DNA from: Bacillota bacterium
Lineage (GTDB): Bacteria; Bacillota_A; Clostridia; Lachnospirales; Bianqueaceae
Reading direction: 5' to 3'
Assembly: GCA_017420625.1 (NCBI GenBank)
Contig: JAFOIR010000050.1
Location: 1 to 26,731, forward strand
DNA length: 26,731 nt
A program made the position numbers and the translations under genes. The first letter of the stretch is position 1. Every line of letters begins with the position of its first letter. Below the pieces are notes generated by a model. It ran no database searches and was not told where the DNA came from. It saw only the letters and a program-made list of their open reading frames with translations. Shown piece by piece: positions 15,231-24,075 of this stretch.

Positions 15231-18200
15231 TTACCTCCCCAGCAGATAAATGCCTGCCTGTGCATCCACGCTTCTCATGCTGTTCATTGTTCTGAAACGA
15301 TCGTTCTCAGTGTCTCCCTTCAGGAGTTTCTTTTCAGTTTTAAAACTCCTGTAGACCAAAGATCCTGTCGCAGCAATATCCCACGCGTCCTCAATATCCT
15401 GTAACTCAGTCATTACGGCATCGATTTCGCTCGGATCCACTTTCTCGACATAATCGAAAATCATGGAACGAATCTTTTCAACTTCAGGGTTAGACGAGTC
15501 ATAGGATACTGCGGCGTCATTATTCAGCAGGCCGGGGACAAGATACCGGCACAGTGATACATAGAGAGCGTGCAGACCTCTGTCACGGGCTCTGTCTGCA
15601 AAGGGCGTAAGACTGGTTGCTTCAACATAGCGATACAACGCTGAGTGATACTTCAGAAATTGCTCATAATGAGAACGATCCCGTGATCTGGTTGCGTTAT
15701 ATACAGTAACAACCAATCCCGGATTATCTCTGCCAACACGACTTGTAGCCTGAATATACTCTGCATTAGTCTTTGGCTGTCCGGCAACTACCATTGTACC
15801 CAGTCTGCCAACATCGACACCTACCGAAATCATATTGGATGCCAGCACATAGTCATAGACATCTTTATGCTGACCATCTCGATAGCTTCTTTTCAGACGG
15901 TCCTGGATAATTTTGGTAATTTCAGAATTGTTCATTCGGCTGGTAAGTTCTACCAAGTGGTCGTAGCTGGAAGAAAGATCCACCTGCGGTGTCAGATGGC
16001 CGAATTTGGTTTTTGCCAGATAACTGAACCTGCTCTGAACGTCATCCAGTATCTGTGTACTTGCTCCGCCTAATTCTCTCAAGCTGTTAAAATAACCGGT
16101 AATAGTCCAGTAGTTATCTATGACACGATTTTCGTATCCAAGCCCGGCAAGATATCTGGATGCAAAAAGAAGTGCGGCATTAACTCGGATCAGCGTTGTG
16201 GTGGCCGTTGCGCCAATCCCCATTACGCCAAAATACTGTCTGGCAGGGCGGTCTGCAGGTGTGGATTCCACAGCAAAATAGGAATCCTTGGCAGAAATAC
16301 CTTGAGGCGGGAACTGAGTATAATCTCTGCCATACAATGCCATTATCTGGTTTTTTGCATTTCTGATAGTTGCAGTCGAAGCTATTACCTTTGCTACGAT
16401 TCCGTTTCTTTCGCATAGTTTTGTGATGGCCGCTTCATAAAGCCCTGTCATTGTTCCCAAGGGACCGGAAATAAGATGCAGCTCATCTTGAATGATTAAT
16501 TCCGGTGCTTTTTTGCCATTTGATATACCAAACAATGCGGCAGGTTTATCACTCAGAGGAATCTGTGCGAACTTGTCCACGGTAGCAACGATAAACGTCG
16601 GAAGGTGCTCGTAGATAGCATCGTCGATAATATGAAGCGGAAGCCCGTTTTCTGTTCCGTGAAAAGCACACTCTTCATTGCTGCAATGAATCAGCATTCT
16701 CTTTTCTGCGATACGGACAGAATAGTTTTTTGCCGTCAACGGCTTTCCACACCATGGACAAACCTGAATCTGACATGGGTTGGATTCATCAGGAGAAACG
16801 ACAGCACCTCTCTGCTGTTTGTTGATACTTGCCCGGGCTTCTTCCAGATGATTGGGGGTTAGTTTTCCTCCGACCCAGAGTCCGATGGAAATCTCAGCTC
16901 CACCCAGATGGTATTTTTTTCGGAGTAATTCGCAAGCGAAGATTAACATGCTGGCACGTTCAAACTGTTGTAAAGTCAAAAGCCTGAGCGTATATCGCAT
17001 TATAACTGTGACACCATCGTCACTGCTTTTCCGAATTCTTCGAAGGAAAACAACGAATGCCGTAATACCGAGGTACGCCTCTGTTTTCCCACCACCAGTG
17101 GGGAACCAGAGAAGATCAACGGTATTTCGTTCTTCGCTAACGGGCTCGATAAAGGAAGACAATTCATGAAGAATAAACGCCAGCTGGAAAGGATACCATG
17201 TAACAGTATCCGGATTAAAATCTTTCCCTGCCTTCAGCAGAGTCTGTTTTCTCTGAAGCAGCATTGCCTCATTTGCCATCTGAAATGCCTTCATCGCGTC
17301 TGCATTCCCGGAAAGGCTTTCCTCAAGCAAATCAATTGAATGGATAATTCTGGCATAAGCCGCCTGGCACTTTGAGATATTGGTTTCCGCCGTTTTTTGC
17401 TGCCTCTCTTCCAGTGACTCGGCTGCCGCTTTAATCCTGCCAATCCAATCGTTATAAGAGTTTGCAAACTGGCGCAAAGATAAAAGGATCTCTTTAGGAA
17501 GCCCTTCCGAAAGGAAGCGCATTGACAGAACCTTTTTGTCCTCAATCTCCGCCGCCATCATCTGATGAAGATTATATGAAGGGAGCCAGGCAGAAGAGAC
17601 CCATAAAGGATCTGGATTATCAAGATCCCATTCAACAGAACAGCCATGACCTTGCCCAAAACAGTTCACATCAGAATACAGCAGATCAAGTTCAAGCAGT
17701 TCGGCATCATCTGTAAACTGTTCCTGTCGGTTGGAATTTGTAAAAATGGGAGCTTCTGTTTTACCGGATATCATCAGTCTGGGCTGAAAAGCACACTTCT
17801 GTGCCCGTTCCGAAGCATCGTTTCCAGCCTGATATGTATTCACCATTGCTACAGTAATGACTCGCTCCCCGGAATCAAATACTGTGTGGGTATAAATCTG
17901 CAACTGAATTCCATTGTCCAGGGAAACGGGGTTTTCAACTTTTGCTTTGCCCAGTTCCATGACCTCATCAAAACTGAATTCATTTCTTATCCAGAGGTCT
18001 TTAGGCTTTTTCTCCAAGGCGTCCCATTTGGAAAGGTCCATTCCTCTTTTTGCAGCTTCTTCAAACAGGACAGGCGAATAGAAAGCATATGAACCGGATA
18101 GACGAATGCTACTAACCCCAGCCTTCAGGGTGCATGTAATGCCCAGAGAGGACGGGTTTTTCTGATTGCTTAATGAAATTGATGCGTCATAGGTTTCAAC

Positions 18201-18398
18201 AGCATTCTCTAAAAAAGGGTTTCTGACCAAGTCGATTACATCACCCTCGTCATTCTGAGGATACAGTTTGCCCATGATGTAATACTGGGTCGGCAATTCT
18301 GGCAATATCTCATCTTTTTTTACTGGCCCGATGAGATCATCCCGGAGAATATCTGTAATAATCTTTCTTGCTTCATAGAATTTGGAATAATCAGGCAT
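15231..18398 (-). CDS. drmA: DrmA-like SF2 helicase
   Basis: A 1055-residue SF2 helicase of the DISARM DrmA type. Walker A is FPTGGGKTEAYLG (Lys in 434-441), the DEAD-box equivalent is DELH (638-641) in LIIQDELHLISG, and motif VI is QATSRVGRD (883-890). A zinc-binding insertion carries CPWC (547-550) and CSNEEC (572-577) between motifs. The first about 400 residues form an accessory domain without recognised motifs. DrmA loads on 5' DNA ends together with DrmB in DISARM. Start: GGGGAGGG lies about seven bases before the ATG at 18398; a longer in-frame reading would overlap the UvrD gene. The gap to that gene is 16 bp. Together with DrmB this is the clearest family link of the island to DISARM. 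Confidence 0.92.
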   Translation of the reverse strand: MPDYSKFYEARKIITDILRDDLIGPVKKDEILPELPTQYYIMGKLYPQNDEGDVIDLVRNPFLENAVETYDASISLSNQKNPSSLGITCTLKAGVSSIRLSGSYAFYSPVLFEEAAKRGMDLSKWDALEKKPKDLWIRNEFSFDEVMELGKAKVENPVSLDNGIQLQIYTHTVFDSGERVITVAMVNTYQAGNDASERAQKCAFQPRLMISGKTEAPIFTNSNRQEQFTDDAELLELDLLYSDVNCFGQGHGCSVEWDLDNPDPLWVSSAWLPSYNLHQMMAAEIEDKKVLSMRFLSEGLPKEILLSLRQFANSYNDWIGRIKAAAESLEERQQKTAETNISKCQAAYARIIHSIDLLEESLSGNADAMKAFQMANEAMLLQRKQTLLKAGKDFNPDTVTWYPFQLAFILHELSSFIEPVSEERNTVDLLWFPTGGGKTEAYLGITAFVVFLRRIRKSSDDGVTVIMRYTLRLLTLQQFERASMLIFACELLRKKYHLGGAEISIGLWVGGKLTPNHLEEARASINKQQRGAVVSPDESNPCQIQVCPWCGKPLTAKNYSVRIAEKRMLIHCSNEECAFHGTENGLPLHIIDDAIYEHLPTFIVATVDKFAQIPLSDKPAALFGISNGKKAPELIIQDELHLISGPLGTMTGLYEAAITKLCERNGIVAKVIASTATIRNAKNQIMALYGRDYTQFPPQGISAKDSYFAVESTPADRPARQYFGVMGIGATATTTLIRVNAALLFASRYLAGLGYENRVIDNYWTITGYFNSLRELGGASTQILDDVQSRFSYLAKTKFGHLTPQVDLSSSYDHLVELTSRMNNSEITKIIQDRLKRSYRDGQHKDVYDYVLASNMISVGVDVGRLGTMVVAGQPKTNAEYIQATSRVGRDNPGLVVTVYNATRSRDRSHYEQFLKYHSALYRYVEATSLTPFADRARDRGLHALYVSLCRYLVPGLLNNDAAVSYDSSNPEVEKIRSMIFDYVEKVDPSEIDAVMTELQDIEDAWDIAATGSLVYRSFKTEKKLLKGDTENDRFRTMNSMRSVDAQAGIYLLGR

Positions 18399-18414
18399 AA
18401 CGACCCTCCCCGGA

Positions 18415-20949
18415 TTAATAGCGGTCTTTTTCCATCTGGGCAAAGCCACTTATAGAAAGACCATACCAGATATACATGCCGCCAAAACACTTCGCTCCGG
18501 AAATACCAATGTCCGATGATGAAATACAAGTCGTAAGCCCGTCCAGATATATATCTCCGAAGACATTGGGATAGTATTTATACGCTATGGAATGGGGATT
18601 TGAGAAAACTCTCTGAATTGCCCATTCAAGACTTCGCGCAAATGAAGGTGTTGTATAGCCTAAGACCATACGTTCATCCTCTTCGGGGACTATTCTGTAG
18701 ATCACATATGACTTGGTTCCTTCGGGACATTTCTGAAGCTTTAGTCTCGTATCTGGTTTCAGTGTTTGAATGTACTCCTGTGTTTCTTTTGACCTTGCAT
18801 ACGACCTGGCATTGAAGTCTGTGCCGTCACCGACCTCAAAATGAGACAGGTACCTTTTGGAGCCAAAACCTCCGGCTTTAAAGCATCTCCTCGCTTCATC
18901 CTTAGAAATGTATATGTATTGGGGTTTCAGAGCAACTTTCTCGACCTTCTTTTTGGGCCTTGTGAGAGCCACATAGCAGACTTTGTGTTCGAGCAGGTCA
19001 TTCTTCTCATCATCCGTCATATTTTCCAGGACATCCTGAAGCACGAGAACTGAATCGAATTCCCGGCCTTTTGCCCTGTGAATATTGCTGATAGTAATGG
19101 TTGTCTGTAACTCTGTCGGCTCTTCGAACAGAAGCGGGTTTCTTGCGTTTTGGAAGATACCACGGAGTAAGTCTTCTATCTCGTAGTGAGTCTTTGACTG
19201 ATCTCTCTGTGTACTGATGAGCGCATCCCAGTATCTTCCAGATGAGGCGGCCTTCGCCGGATAATAGTTGATAAACAACTCTTGGAATTCGGACTGATCG
19301 ATAACATCCGTCTCTGCATTTAACAGGATTCTGGCGATCCAAACAGCCAGATCCTGTGATTGGGCGGGTCTTTGGAATGTATGCTGGATGCCCTCCGCTC
19401 TGAGCCATGAAGAAATCTGTAACGCCTGTCCGTTTGTCCGACTCAGTATTCCCAGAGTTCCTTCCTTCAGGAATGGCCTTAACTCCACGGTGGTCATTCT
19501 CCTAAGATCCAAGTGGGAATTGGGAAGTATAGCATCCAGTTTTTTTGCTTCTTTTGTCCGTAATGTCACGTCTTCGCTCAGGATTGCCTTTCTATATGGG
19601 ATAGACAGTTCTCCAAACTCATCGCCCTGACGATAATTATGAGTCAGCGAAAAATAATTAGCTTCACGGTACTCATGAAACAGTTTCTTGTAGAATTGTT
19701 CAGAGCTCATAACAGAACTATCATTCACTGCAAGATAGTCATATAGCGCCTGGCAAGAATCTCCCAACAGAGTAAACCCGCAGTTATCCGAAAGCCCCCG
19801 AAGAAGCGCAAGAACGAGTTCAGCCCTTACGCCAACCAGATCCTGAACCTCATCAACAATAATATGCTGATACTCAGCAAGAAGGTCCTTCTGAGTGCTC
19901 AGAATATGAGCAGCCATATGAATCCGGGCATCATAACTCTGGCCCTCAAGAGAATAACCTGAGGGCAGAATACTGGGAATGTTTTCCTGTAGCCAGGCTA
20001 ACAGATAGGTGGCAAACGAATCAAAAGTCCTTACATCTATCTGGTGCCAGTTGAGTGGCAATTCATCACGCCTCGCTGCGTCTTCCAGCCGATTACGAAT
20101 CACTTCAACTGCAGCTCTTGAAAAGCAGAGAACAAGTATGTTGGCCGGATCTGTCTCAAGATCAGACAGCATGTATTTTATCTTTTCAATTAAGGTCCAT
20201 GTCTTACCAGTTCCCGGGCCGGCGTTTATAATTGTCCGCTCTGTAATTGGAAGATTTATAATATCTTCCTGCTCTGCTTCAACAAAAGAACCGAAAGAAG
20301 CATCGGGATGTATAACAGGAGTTTTTGTTTGCGCCGGTGAAGGAGTGGGCTTTTCCTCCTGAGAGGGATCCTGACTAACAGGCTTTTGAACTTCGGGACT
20401 TTGAGTTATGGGTACCTCGGTAACGGTGGGCTGAACTACTGGCTCCTGAATAACTGGCTCTTGATCGTGCTTAACAATTGCCGTTATTGCAGGCCGGAAC
20501 AATTCAACCGCAGCAATGATATCCCCGGTTATTGAGTCGTTTCCTATACTTTTTCCATCTGACAGCGACTCGTCAAACTCCGCAATCTTGGGTCGGAATG
20601 CAGCATTTTCTTCTACGACCTGCAGCTCCGCCGGATCAAAGTCTGGTCTGCAGACATGGAACCGGCTACAGGCGGTATTTGTACATCTGCAAACAACATG
20701 CTGTTTGCCGTCGTCAGCAAAAACAGTGCCAAATGGATAGTCATCTTTAAAGGCATATGCACAATGAAGAGAAGCATTGCGATATTCCTGCATCTGTAAA
20801 GAAGACAGTCCATACCCCGCTTTCTGAAGGAGTTCAAGTGCAAAAATATCATGAACAGACCGAAGAAAAGCCTGGTCTTCCCTGTATGATCCTCTCACAG
20901 GTTGCAGATTGCTTCGGAACGAAACCGTGCTGGTACTTCTCTCGCTCAT
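18415..20949 (-). CDS. UvrD-like SF1 helicase with N-terminal zinc motif
   Basis: An 844-residue protein. The N-terminal domain (1 to about 160) holds a Cys cluster CRCTNTACSRFHVC (Cys87, 89, 94, 100). A Pro/Gln/Glu/Val-rich repetitive linker spans about 163-214. The SF1 helicase core has Walker A AGPGTGKT (243-250), Walker B VDEVQD (365-370), the LTHNYRQGDEF motif and YVALTRPKKK (motif VI). A roughly 180-residue C-terminal domain ending GISGFAQMEKDRY is not recognised. It probably moves on DNA. It overlaps the Hsp70-like gene by the classic ATGA, pointing to stoichiometric expression. No nuclease motif was seen. No matching member exists in canonical DISARM as I know it. Confidence 0.87.
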   Translation of the reverse strand: MSERSTSTVSFRSNLQPVRGSYREDQAFLRSVHDIFALELLQKAGYGLSSLQMQEYRNASLHCAYAFKDDYPFGTVFADDGKQHVVCRCTNTACSRFHVCRPDFDPAELQVVEENAAFRPKIAEFDESLSDGKSIGNDSITGDIIAAVELFRPAITAIVKHDQEPVIQEPVVQPTVTEVPITQSPEVQKPVSQDPSQEEKPTPSPAQTKTPVIHPDASFGSFVEAEQEDIINLPITERTIINAGPGTGKTWTLIEKIKYMLSDLETDPANILVLCFSRAAVEVIRNRLEDAARRDELPLNWHQIDVRTFDSFATYLLAWLQENIPSILPSGYSLEGQSYDARIHMAAHILSTQKDLLAEYQHIIVDEVQDLVGVRAELVLALLRGLSDNCGFTLLGDSCQALYDYLAVNDSSVMSSEQFYKKLFHEYREANYFSLTHNYRQGDEFGELSIPYRKAILSEDVTLRTKEAKKLDAILPNSHLDLRRMTTVELRPFLKEGTLGILSRTNGQALQISSWLRAEGIQHTFQRPAQSQDLAVWIARILLNAETDVIDQSEFQELFINYYPAKAASSGRYWDALISTQRDQSKTHYEIEDLLRGIFQNARNPLLFEEPTELQTTITISNIHRAKGREFDSVLVLQDVLENMTDDEKNDLLEHKVCYVALTRPKKKVEKVALKPQYIYISKDEARRCFKAGGFGSKRYLSHFEVGDGTDFNARSYARSKETQEYIQTLKPDTRLKLQKCPEGTKSYVIYRIVPEEDERMVLGYTTPSFARSLEWAIQRVFSNPHSIAYKYYPNVFGDIYLDGLTTCISSSDIGISGAKCFGGMYIWYGLSISGFAQMEKDRY

Positions 20950-22406
20950 AGTTTCACCTGCATCTCTGGTAATTTATAGTAGCATTTCAGTTGAGAATAA
21001 TCCCAGACTCTTCTGTATTCGCCTGGTCTCATTGTGCTTCCCGCAATTACTCTGAAAACCATGTTTTTGTCTACAAGAGCTCGGAGAATAATCTGCTCCT
21101 GAAGAAACTTGTATGCCGGTACTGTAAGGGATTTGAACCTGGTGGGTGATTCTTCAATGTCCGGACTGCCCCCAAACACAAATCTTGCTTCATTATTTGT
21201 GTCTACGATTCCAAAATGGCACTCTGTGCTCCAGTTCTCCAGAGGAGTATCAGGCGACAGCAATGCAAAGAAGCTATTGTCGCTCAGCTCAATCCCGATA
21301 GACTGATTGGAATAATATGCCCCCGGAGTCATGGCAAGTTTTGCCGCGCCTTGTCCTACGTTCCACATGGTTTCTTCCGGGAAAAAGAGCTTTTCCCCAT
21401 AGATAGAATCCATTCTTTCAATTAATGGCCGCAAGTTGCTGCTGCCCCCGACCAATACGATTCTGTCGATGTTTGCAAGGCCAACCCCCGACTGATCAAT
21501 AGCCTTTTTCAGGCAATCTACTGCCATTGTGACTTCCGGTTCAACAATATCCGCAAACCAGTCGTAGTCGAGCAATTCACGACATGCGCCATACGGGCCG
21601 TAATTGTTTATTGAGATGGTGGCTGTATCGTCATCCCCCAAAGCCCTTTTTGCACGTTCTGAACGTACCCGCATCATATCCTGAGCATTTGAAGGCATGT
21701 CGGCAAACGCCAGTTCAATACCCTTCTTCCGGGCGATCTTTGCATGGATTCTCTGGGCAATCTTATTGTCAATATAATCTCCTGCAATATTGGAGCCTGC
21801 AGTAGCCAGTTCGGATATTCTTCCGTTTTCATTTTTTAATATTGACACATCCAGCGTGCCGCCGCCCCAGTCAAAAACAGCAACGATAGAAGAGCTTCGT
21901 AGTTCCTCATAGTTTGCAAAAAATGCGGCAGTAGGTTCACTGATGAAAGAAGTGATGGTAATGCCGGCCTTCCCAGCAGCTTCTCTTAAGCGATCTCTCT
22001 TCTCAGGACTGAACCCTATAGGAATGGCGATAGTGGCCATCGAAAGTTCATTCCCGGTCCTCTCTTGTACGCTGGCCTTAAGGGCTTTGAATAATTCCGC
22101 AGCAATATCAACGGTTGTCCATTCATGACCAGCAATTGCAATTCGGAAATCTTGATCAAGGACACTTTTTATGGAAGAGAAATACACGCAGGTTTCGCTT
22201 AATTCCATCTTCCTGTCCCAAGCTTCTCTTCCAGTTATTATTTCTCCGCTCGTTTTGTTGATAGCAACAACCGAAGGAATCGGTCTGCCTTCGTCGTCAC
22301 CGTAAAGAAACTGTTCCGGCTTGTGGTCCATGACCATATATCCAACAACAGCACTGCTGGTTGTACCGAAATCAATGCCAAAATAATTGTTCAGATTAGC
22401 AGCCAT
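20946..22406 (-). CDS. Hsp70-like ATPase with shortened C-terminus
   Basis: A 486-residue member of the Hsp70/actin superfamily. The phosphate-1 motif is IDFGTT (11-16), SEPTAA is at 156-161, phosphate-2 is DWGGGTLD (179-186), and the adenosine motif is IVLVGGSSNLRPL. The nucleotide-binding domain fills about 1-375. Only about 110 residues remain, far fewer than the roughly 250 of the DnaK substrate-binding domain and lid, so it is not an ordinary chaperone. The EEVD-like tail is absent. It lies 10 bp after the coiled-coil gene and overlaps the UvrD-like gene by four bases. It may act as an ATP-driven switch or assembly factor for the helicases (inference). GAGGTG precedes the ATG. Confidence 0.9.
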   Translation of the reverse strand: MAANLNNYFGIDFGTTSSAVVGYMVMDHKPEQFLYGDDEGRPIPSVVAINKTSGEIITGREAWDRKMELSETCVYFSSIKSVLDQDFRIAIAGHEWTTVDIAAELFKALKASVQERTGNELSMATIAIPIGFSPEKRDRLREAAGKAGITITSFISEPTAAFFANYEELRSSSIVAVFDWGGGTLDVSILKNENGRISELATAGSNIAGDYIDNKIAQRIHAKIARKKGIELAFADMPSNAQDMMRVRSERAKRALGDDDTATISINNYGPYGACRELLDYDWFADIVEPEVTMAVDCLKKAIDQSGVGLANIDRIVLVGGSSNLRPLIERMDSIYGEKLFFPEETMWNVGQGAAKLAMTPGAYYSNQSIGIELSDNSFFALLSPDTPLENWSTECHFGIVDTNNEARFVFGGSPDIEESPTRFKSLTVPAYKFLQEQIILRALVDKNMVFRVIAGSTMRPGEYRRVWDYSQLKCYYKLPEMQVKL

Positions 22407-22416
22407 CGCTCACACC

Positions 22417-23673
22417 TCAGTCTAACGTTATCCCTGCTTTAGTCAGAATGGAGAAAACATTTTTCAGCTGTTCTCTCATGTTTTCGCCTAAGTCACAATC
22501 CATTTCCAGTGTTTCCGCATCTCTGAAGTCTCTGTACTCAACTTTCAGTTTCGAGGCAAGACGATGCATTTGTTCATCAGATTGTTTTGCTCGATCCCGG
22601 CTTAGTGCCTCGATCATCTGAGTTCTCTGACTAATCTCCTGATCTTTTGCTTCTATCTCTGAGGACATTTTCTGTATTGTCTCCTCCAGAGATTTCGCTT
22701 TCAGATTCAAGCACGCTATTTGGCTGCTACGATCAGCCAGTTGTTCTTCCAGAGCAGATTCTCTTTGCCTCGCAGCTTTGAGTTGTGCATTAAGAGTTTC
22801 AACTTCTCTCTGAAGGCTGGCAATAGTGTCTTGAAGAGCAACAAATTTCCGTTCTGAGCTTTTTGATGTATTGCGCAAATTGCCAGAAAGGGTAATCGCC
22901 TCGTTCAAAATGCTGATAAGCTGATCATAGGGATTCTTATTGTGGCGGGGAGGAGTTTGTTCCTGCTGAGCAGAAGACGAAGCCCCATCGTTTTGACCTT
23001 CAGATCCCGTTTGCTCCGTTTCAGAATCATTTTTCAGGGGATTGCCTTCAACTGTACCAGGGTGAAGCCAGCGGTTTATAGAGGCTAAAGTCTGAACGTC
23101 CTTCTTGGAAAGGGCATTCGCATCAAGTCTATTCAGAAGCTCATCAAATAAAGAAATGAAGGAGTTGATGAAAACCGGTTTAAGATCCAAGTCAGAAAGC
23201 ACAGGTAAAACCGAAGTATCGTCAATTTCGCTGACAAAGTATTTAAGAACAACCCGATGTCCATCTCCGATGGTTTTACCCTCTTTGTTTTTGCTGGAGG
23301 AGGGAATACGCTTAATCAGTGGGCAGACCAGATTCTTGTCCTCGGTCTTCTCTTTCATAAGCTGAGCCAATGTACTGATCAGAACCCTGAATGTCGAAGC
23401 AGTATCTTTTCCAAAAGCACGTCCCTTAAAAAGTGCATCAAGCGCGGAAAACTTATCTTCTGAAAGCAATACCCAATTCACAAATGGTTTTGCTCCTGCA
23501 AAAATGAAGCCATCATAAAAGTACTGCTCAGCTTTTTCACTGAAGCCGCCTTCAGCCGCAATCAGTTCACTCCAAGCAGAAACAAACTCCTCGCTTTCCT
23601 TTTTTGTGATTTTGTGACCTTTATTCTTCTTCAGTGCAATCAGCTCATCAAGTTTCTCGATATAGTTTTCCAT
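22417..23673 (-). CDS. Unrecognised coiled-coil protein, Hsp70 partner candidate
   Basis: A 418-residue protein of unknown family. The N-terminal half (1 to about 205) looks helical and globular. A polar low-complexity linker (about 210-245, rich in Glu, Ser, Gln, Gly) leads to a long predicted coiled coil (about 272-372) with regular leucines, such as QDTIASLQREVETLNAQLK. A short acidic tail follows. It is the first structural gene of the operon after the repressor, and is followed 10 bp later by the Hsp70-like gene. A GrpE- or J-like partner role is possible by location, but no HPD motif was seen, so the function is open. AGGAGG lies nine bases before the ATG. Confidence 0.78.
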   Translation of the reverse strand: MENYIEKLDELIALKKNKGHKITKKESEEFVSAWSELIAAEGGFSEKAEQYFYDGFIFAGAKPFVNWVLLSEDKFSALDALFKGRAFGKDTASTFRVLISTLAQLMKEKTEDKNLVCPLIKRIPSSSKNKEGKTIGDGHRVVLKYFVSEIDDTSVLPVLSDLDLKPVFINSFISLFDELLNRLDANALSKKDVQTLASINRWLHPGTVEGNPLKNDSETEQTGSEGQNDGASSSAQQEQTPPRHNKNPYDQLISILNEAITLSGNLRNTSKSSERKFVALQDTIASLQREVETLNAQLKAARQRESALEEQLADRSSQIACLNLKAKSLEETIQKMSSEIEAKDQEISQRTQMIEALSRDRAKQSDEQMHRLASKLKVEYRDFRDAETLEMDCDLGENMREQLKNVFSILTKAGITLD

Positions 23674-23754
23674 GCGGTATTTCCTCCTGGTTATATAGAA
23701 TGGTTGTTCTTTCTTGAAATGAGATATGCTTTTCGAATCCTTGGAACAGTGGTT

Positions 23755-23958
23755 TTATTCCTCAATGATTTCCATTAAATCTCCAATATCACAATGGAAC
23801 ACTTTGCATAGACGCATCATAACTTCCATCTGTACCGGTTCGTCTTTTCCCAGCTTCGCCATCGTGTATCCACTGATTTCTGCCGCTTTGGCAAGGTCGC
23901 CCTTTTTCATTTTGTTTTTTCGAACCAGATTCCAGAGCTTGTCATAGCTGATTGCCAT
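23755..23958 (-). CDS. XRE/Cro-type repressor of the island
   Basis: A 67-residue protein made of little but a Cro/C1-type helix-turn-helix: MKKGDLAKAAEISGYTMAKLGKDEPV (about 17-42), then MEVMMRLCKVFHCDIGDLMEI, typical of small XRE regulators. It is the first gene of the island, 81 bp before the coiled-coil gene, directly behind a strong promoter and a dyad. Autoregulation and control of the whole operon are likely. The ATG at 23958 has AGGAGG seven bases upstream; another ATG two codons earlier lies on the ribosome binding site. Confidence 0.9.
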   Translation of the reverse strand: MAISYDKLWNLVRKNKMKKGDLAKAAEISGYTMAKLGKDEPVQMEVMMRLCKVFHCDIGDLMEIIEE

Positions 23959-23983
23959 GGCCATTCCTCCTATTACAAGGCAA

Positions 23984-24004
23984 AACCTGAAAAATGATCA
24001 GGTT
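23984..24004 (-). promoter_or_regulatory. Probable operator for the XRE repressor
   Basis: An inverted repeat with perfect seven-base arms, AACCTGA-N7-TCAGGTT, placed 17 bp downstream of the -10 box and 25 bp before the XRE start codon. Its position blocks transcription if bound, and the arm length suits an XRE dimer. It could also form a leader hairpin. Confidence 0.65.
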
Positions 24005-24021
24005 ACAATTCAACATTATGT

Positions 24022-24050
24022 ATCATATCACAAACTCCGCATTTTTTCAA
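24022..24050 (-). promoter_or_regulatory. Main promoter of the defence island
   Basis: On the minus strand a -35 box TTGAAA (24045-24050) and a -10 box TATGAT (24022-24027) are exactly 17 bp apart, close to the sigma-A consensus. It drives the XRE gene and, since no terminator is visible up to the restriction-modification module, probably the whole upstream half of the island. Confidence 0.82.
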
Positions 24051-24069
24051 CGATTAAGACCGATAATCG
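24051..24069. promoter_or_regulatory. Dyad directly upstream of the -35 box
   Basis: An inverted repeat CGATTA-N7-TAATCG abuts the -35 box. The seven-base spacer equals that of the operator at 23984-24004, but the arms differ. It could be an activator site or a second repressor site. The WYL protein is one candidate to bind it (inference). Confidence 0.4.
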
Positions 24070-24075
24070 AATAAT

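Noticed and set aside
4196..23673. Calling the whole block a canonical DISARM class 1 or class 2 system
   Set aside because: DrmA and DrmB are present, but no PLD-type DrmC, SNF2-type DrmD, DrmE or adenine methyltransferase DrmMI was found, and the methyltransferase forms a complete EcoRII-type module with its own endonuclease.
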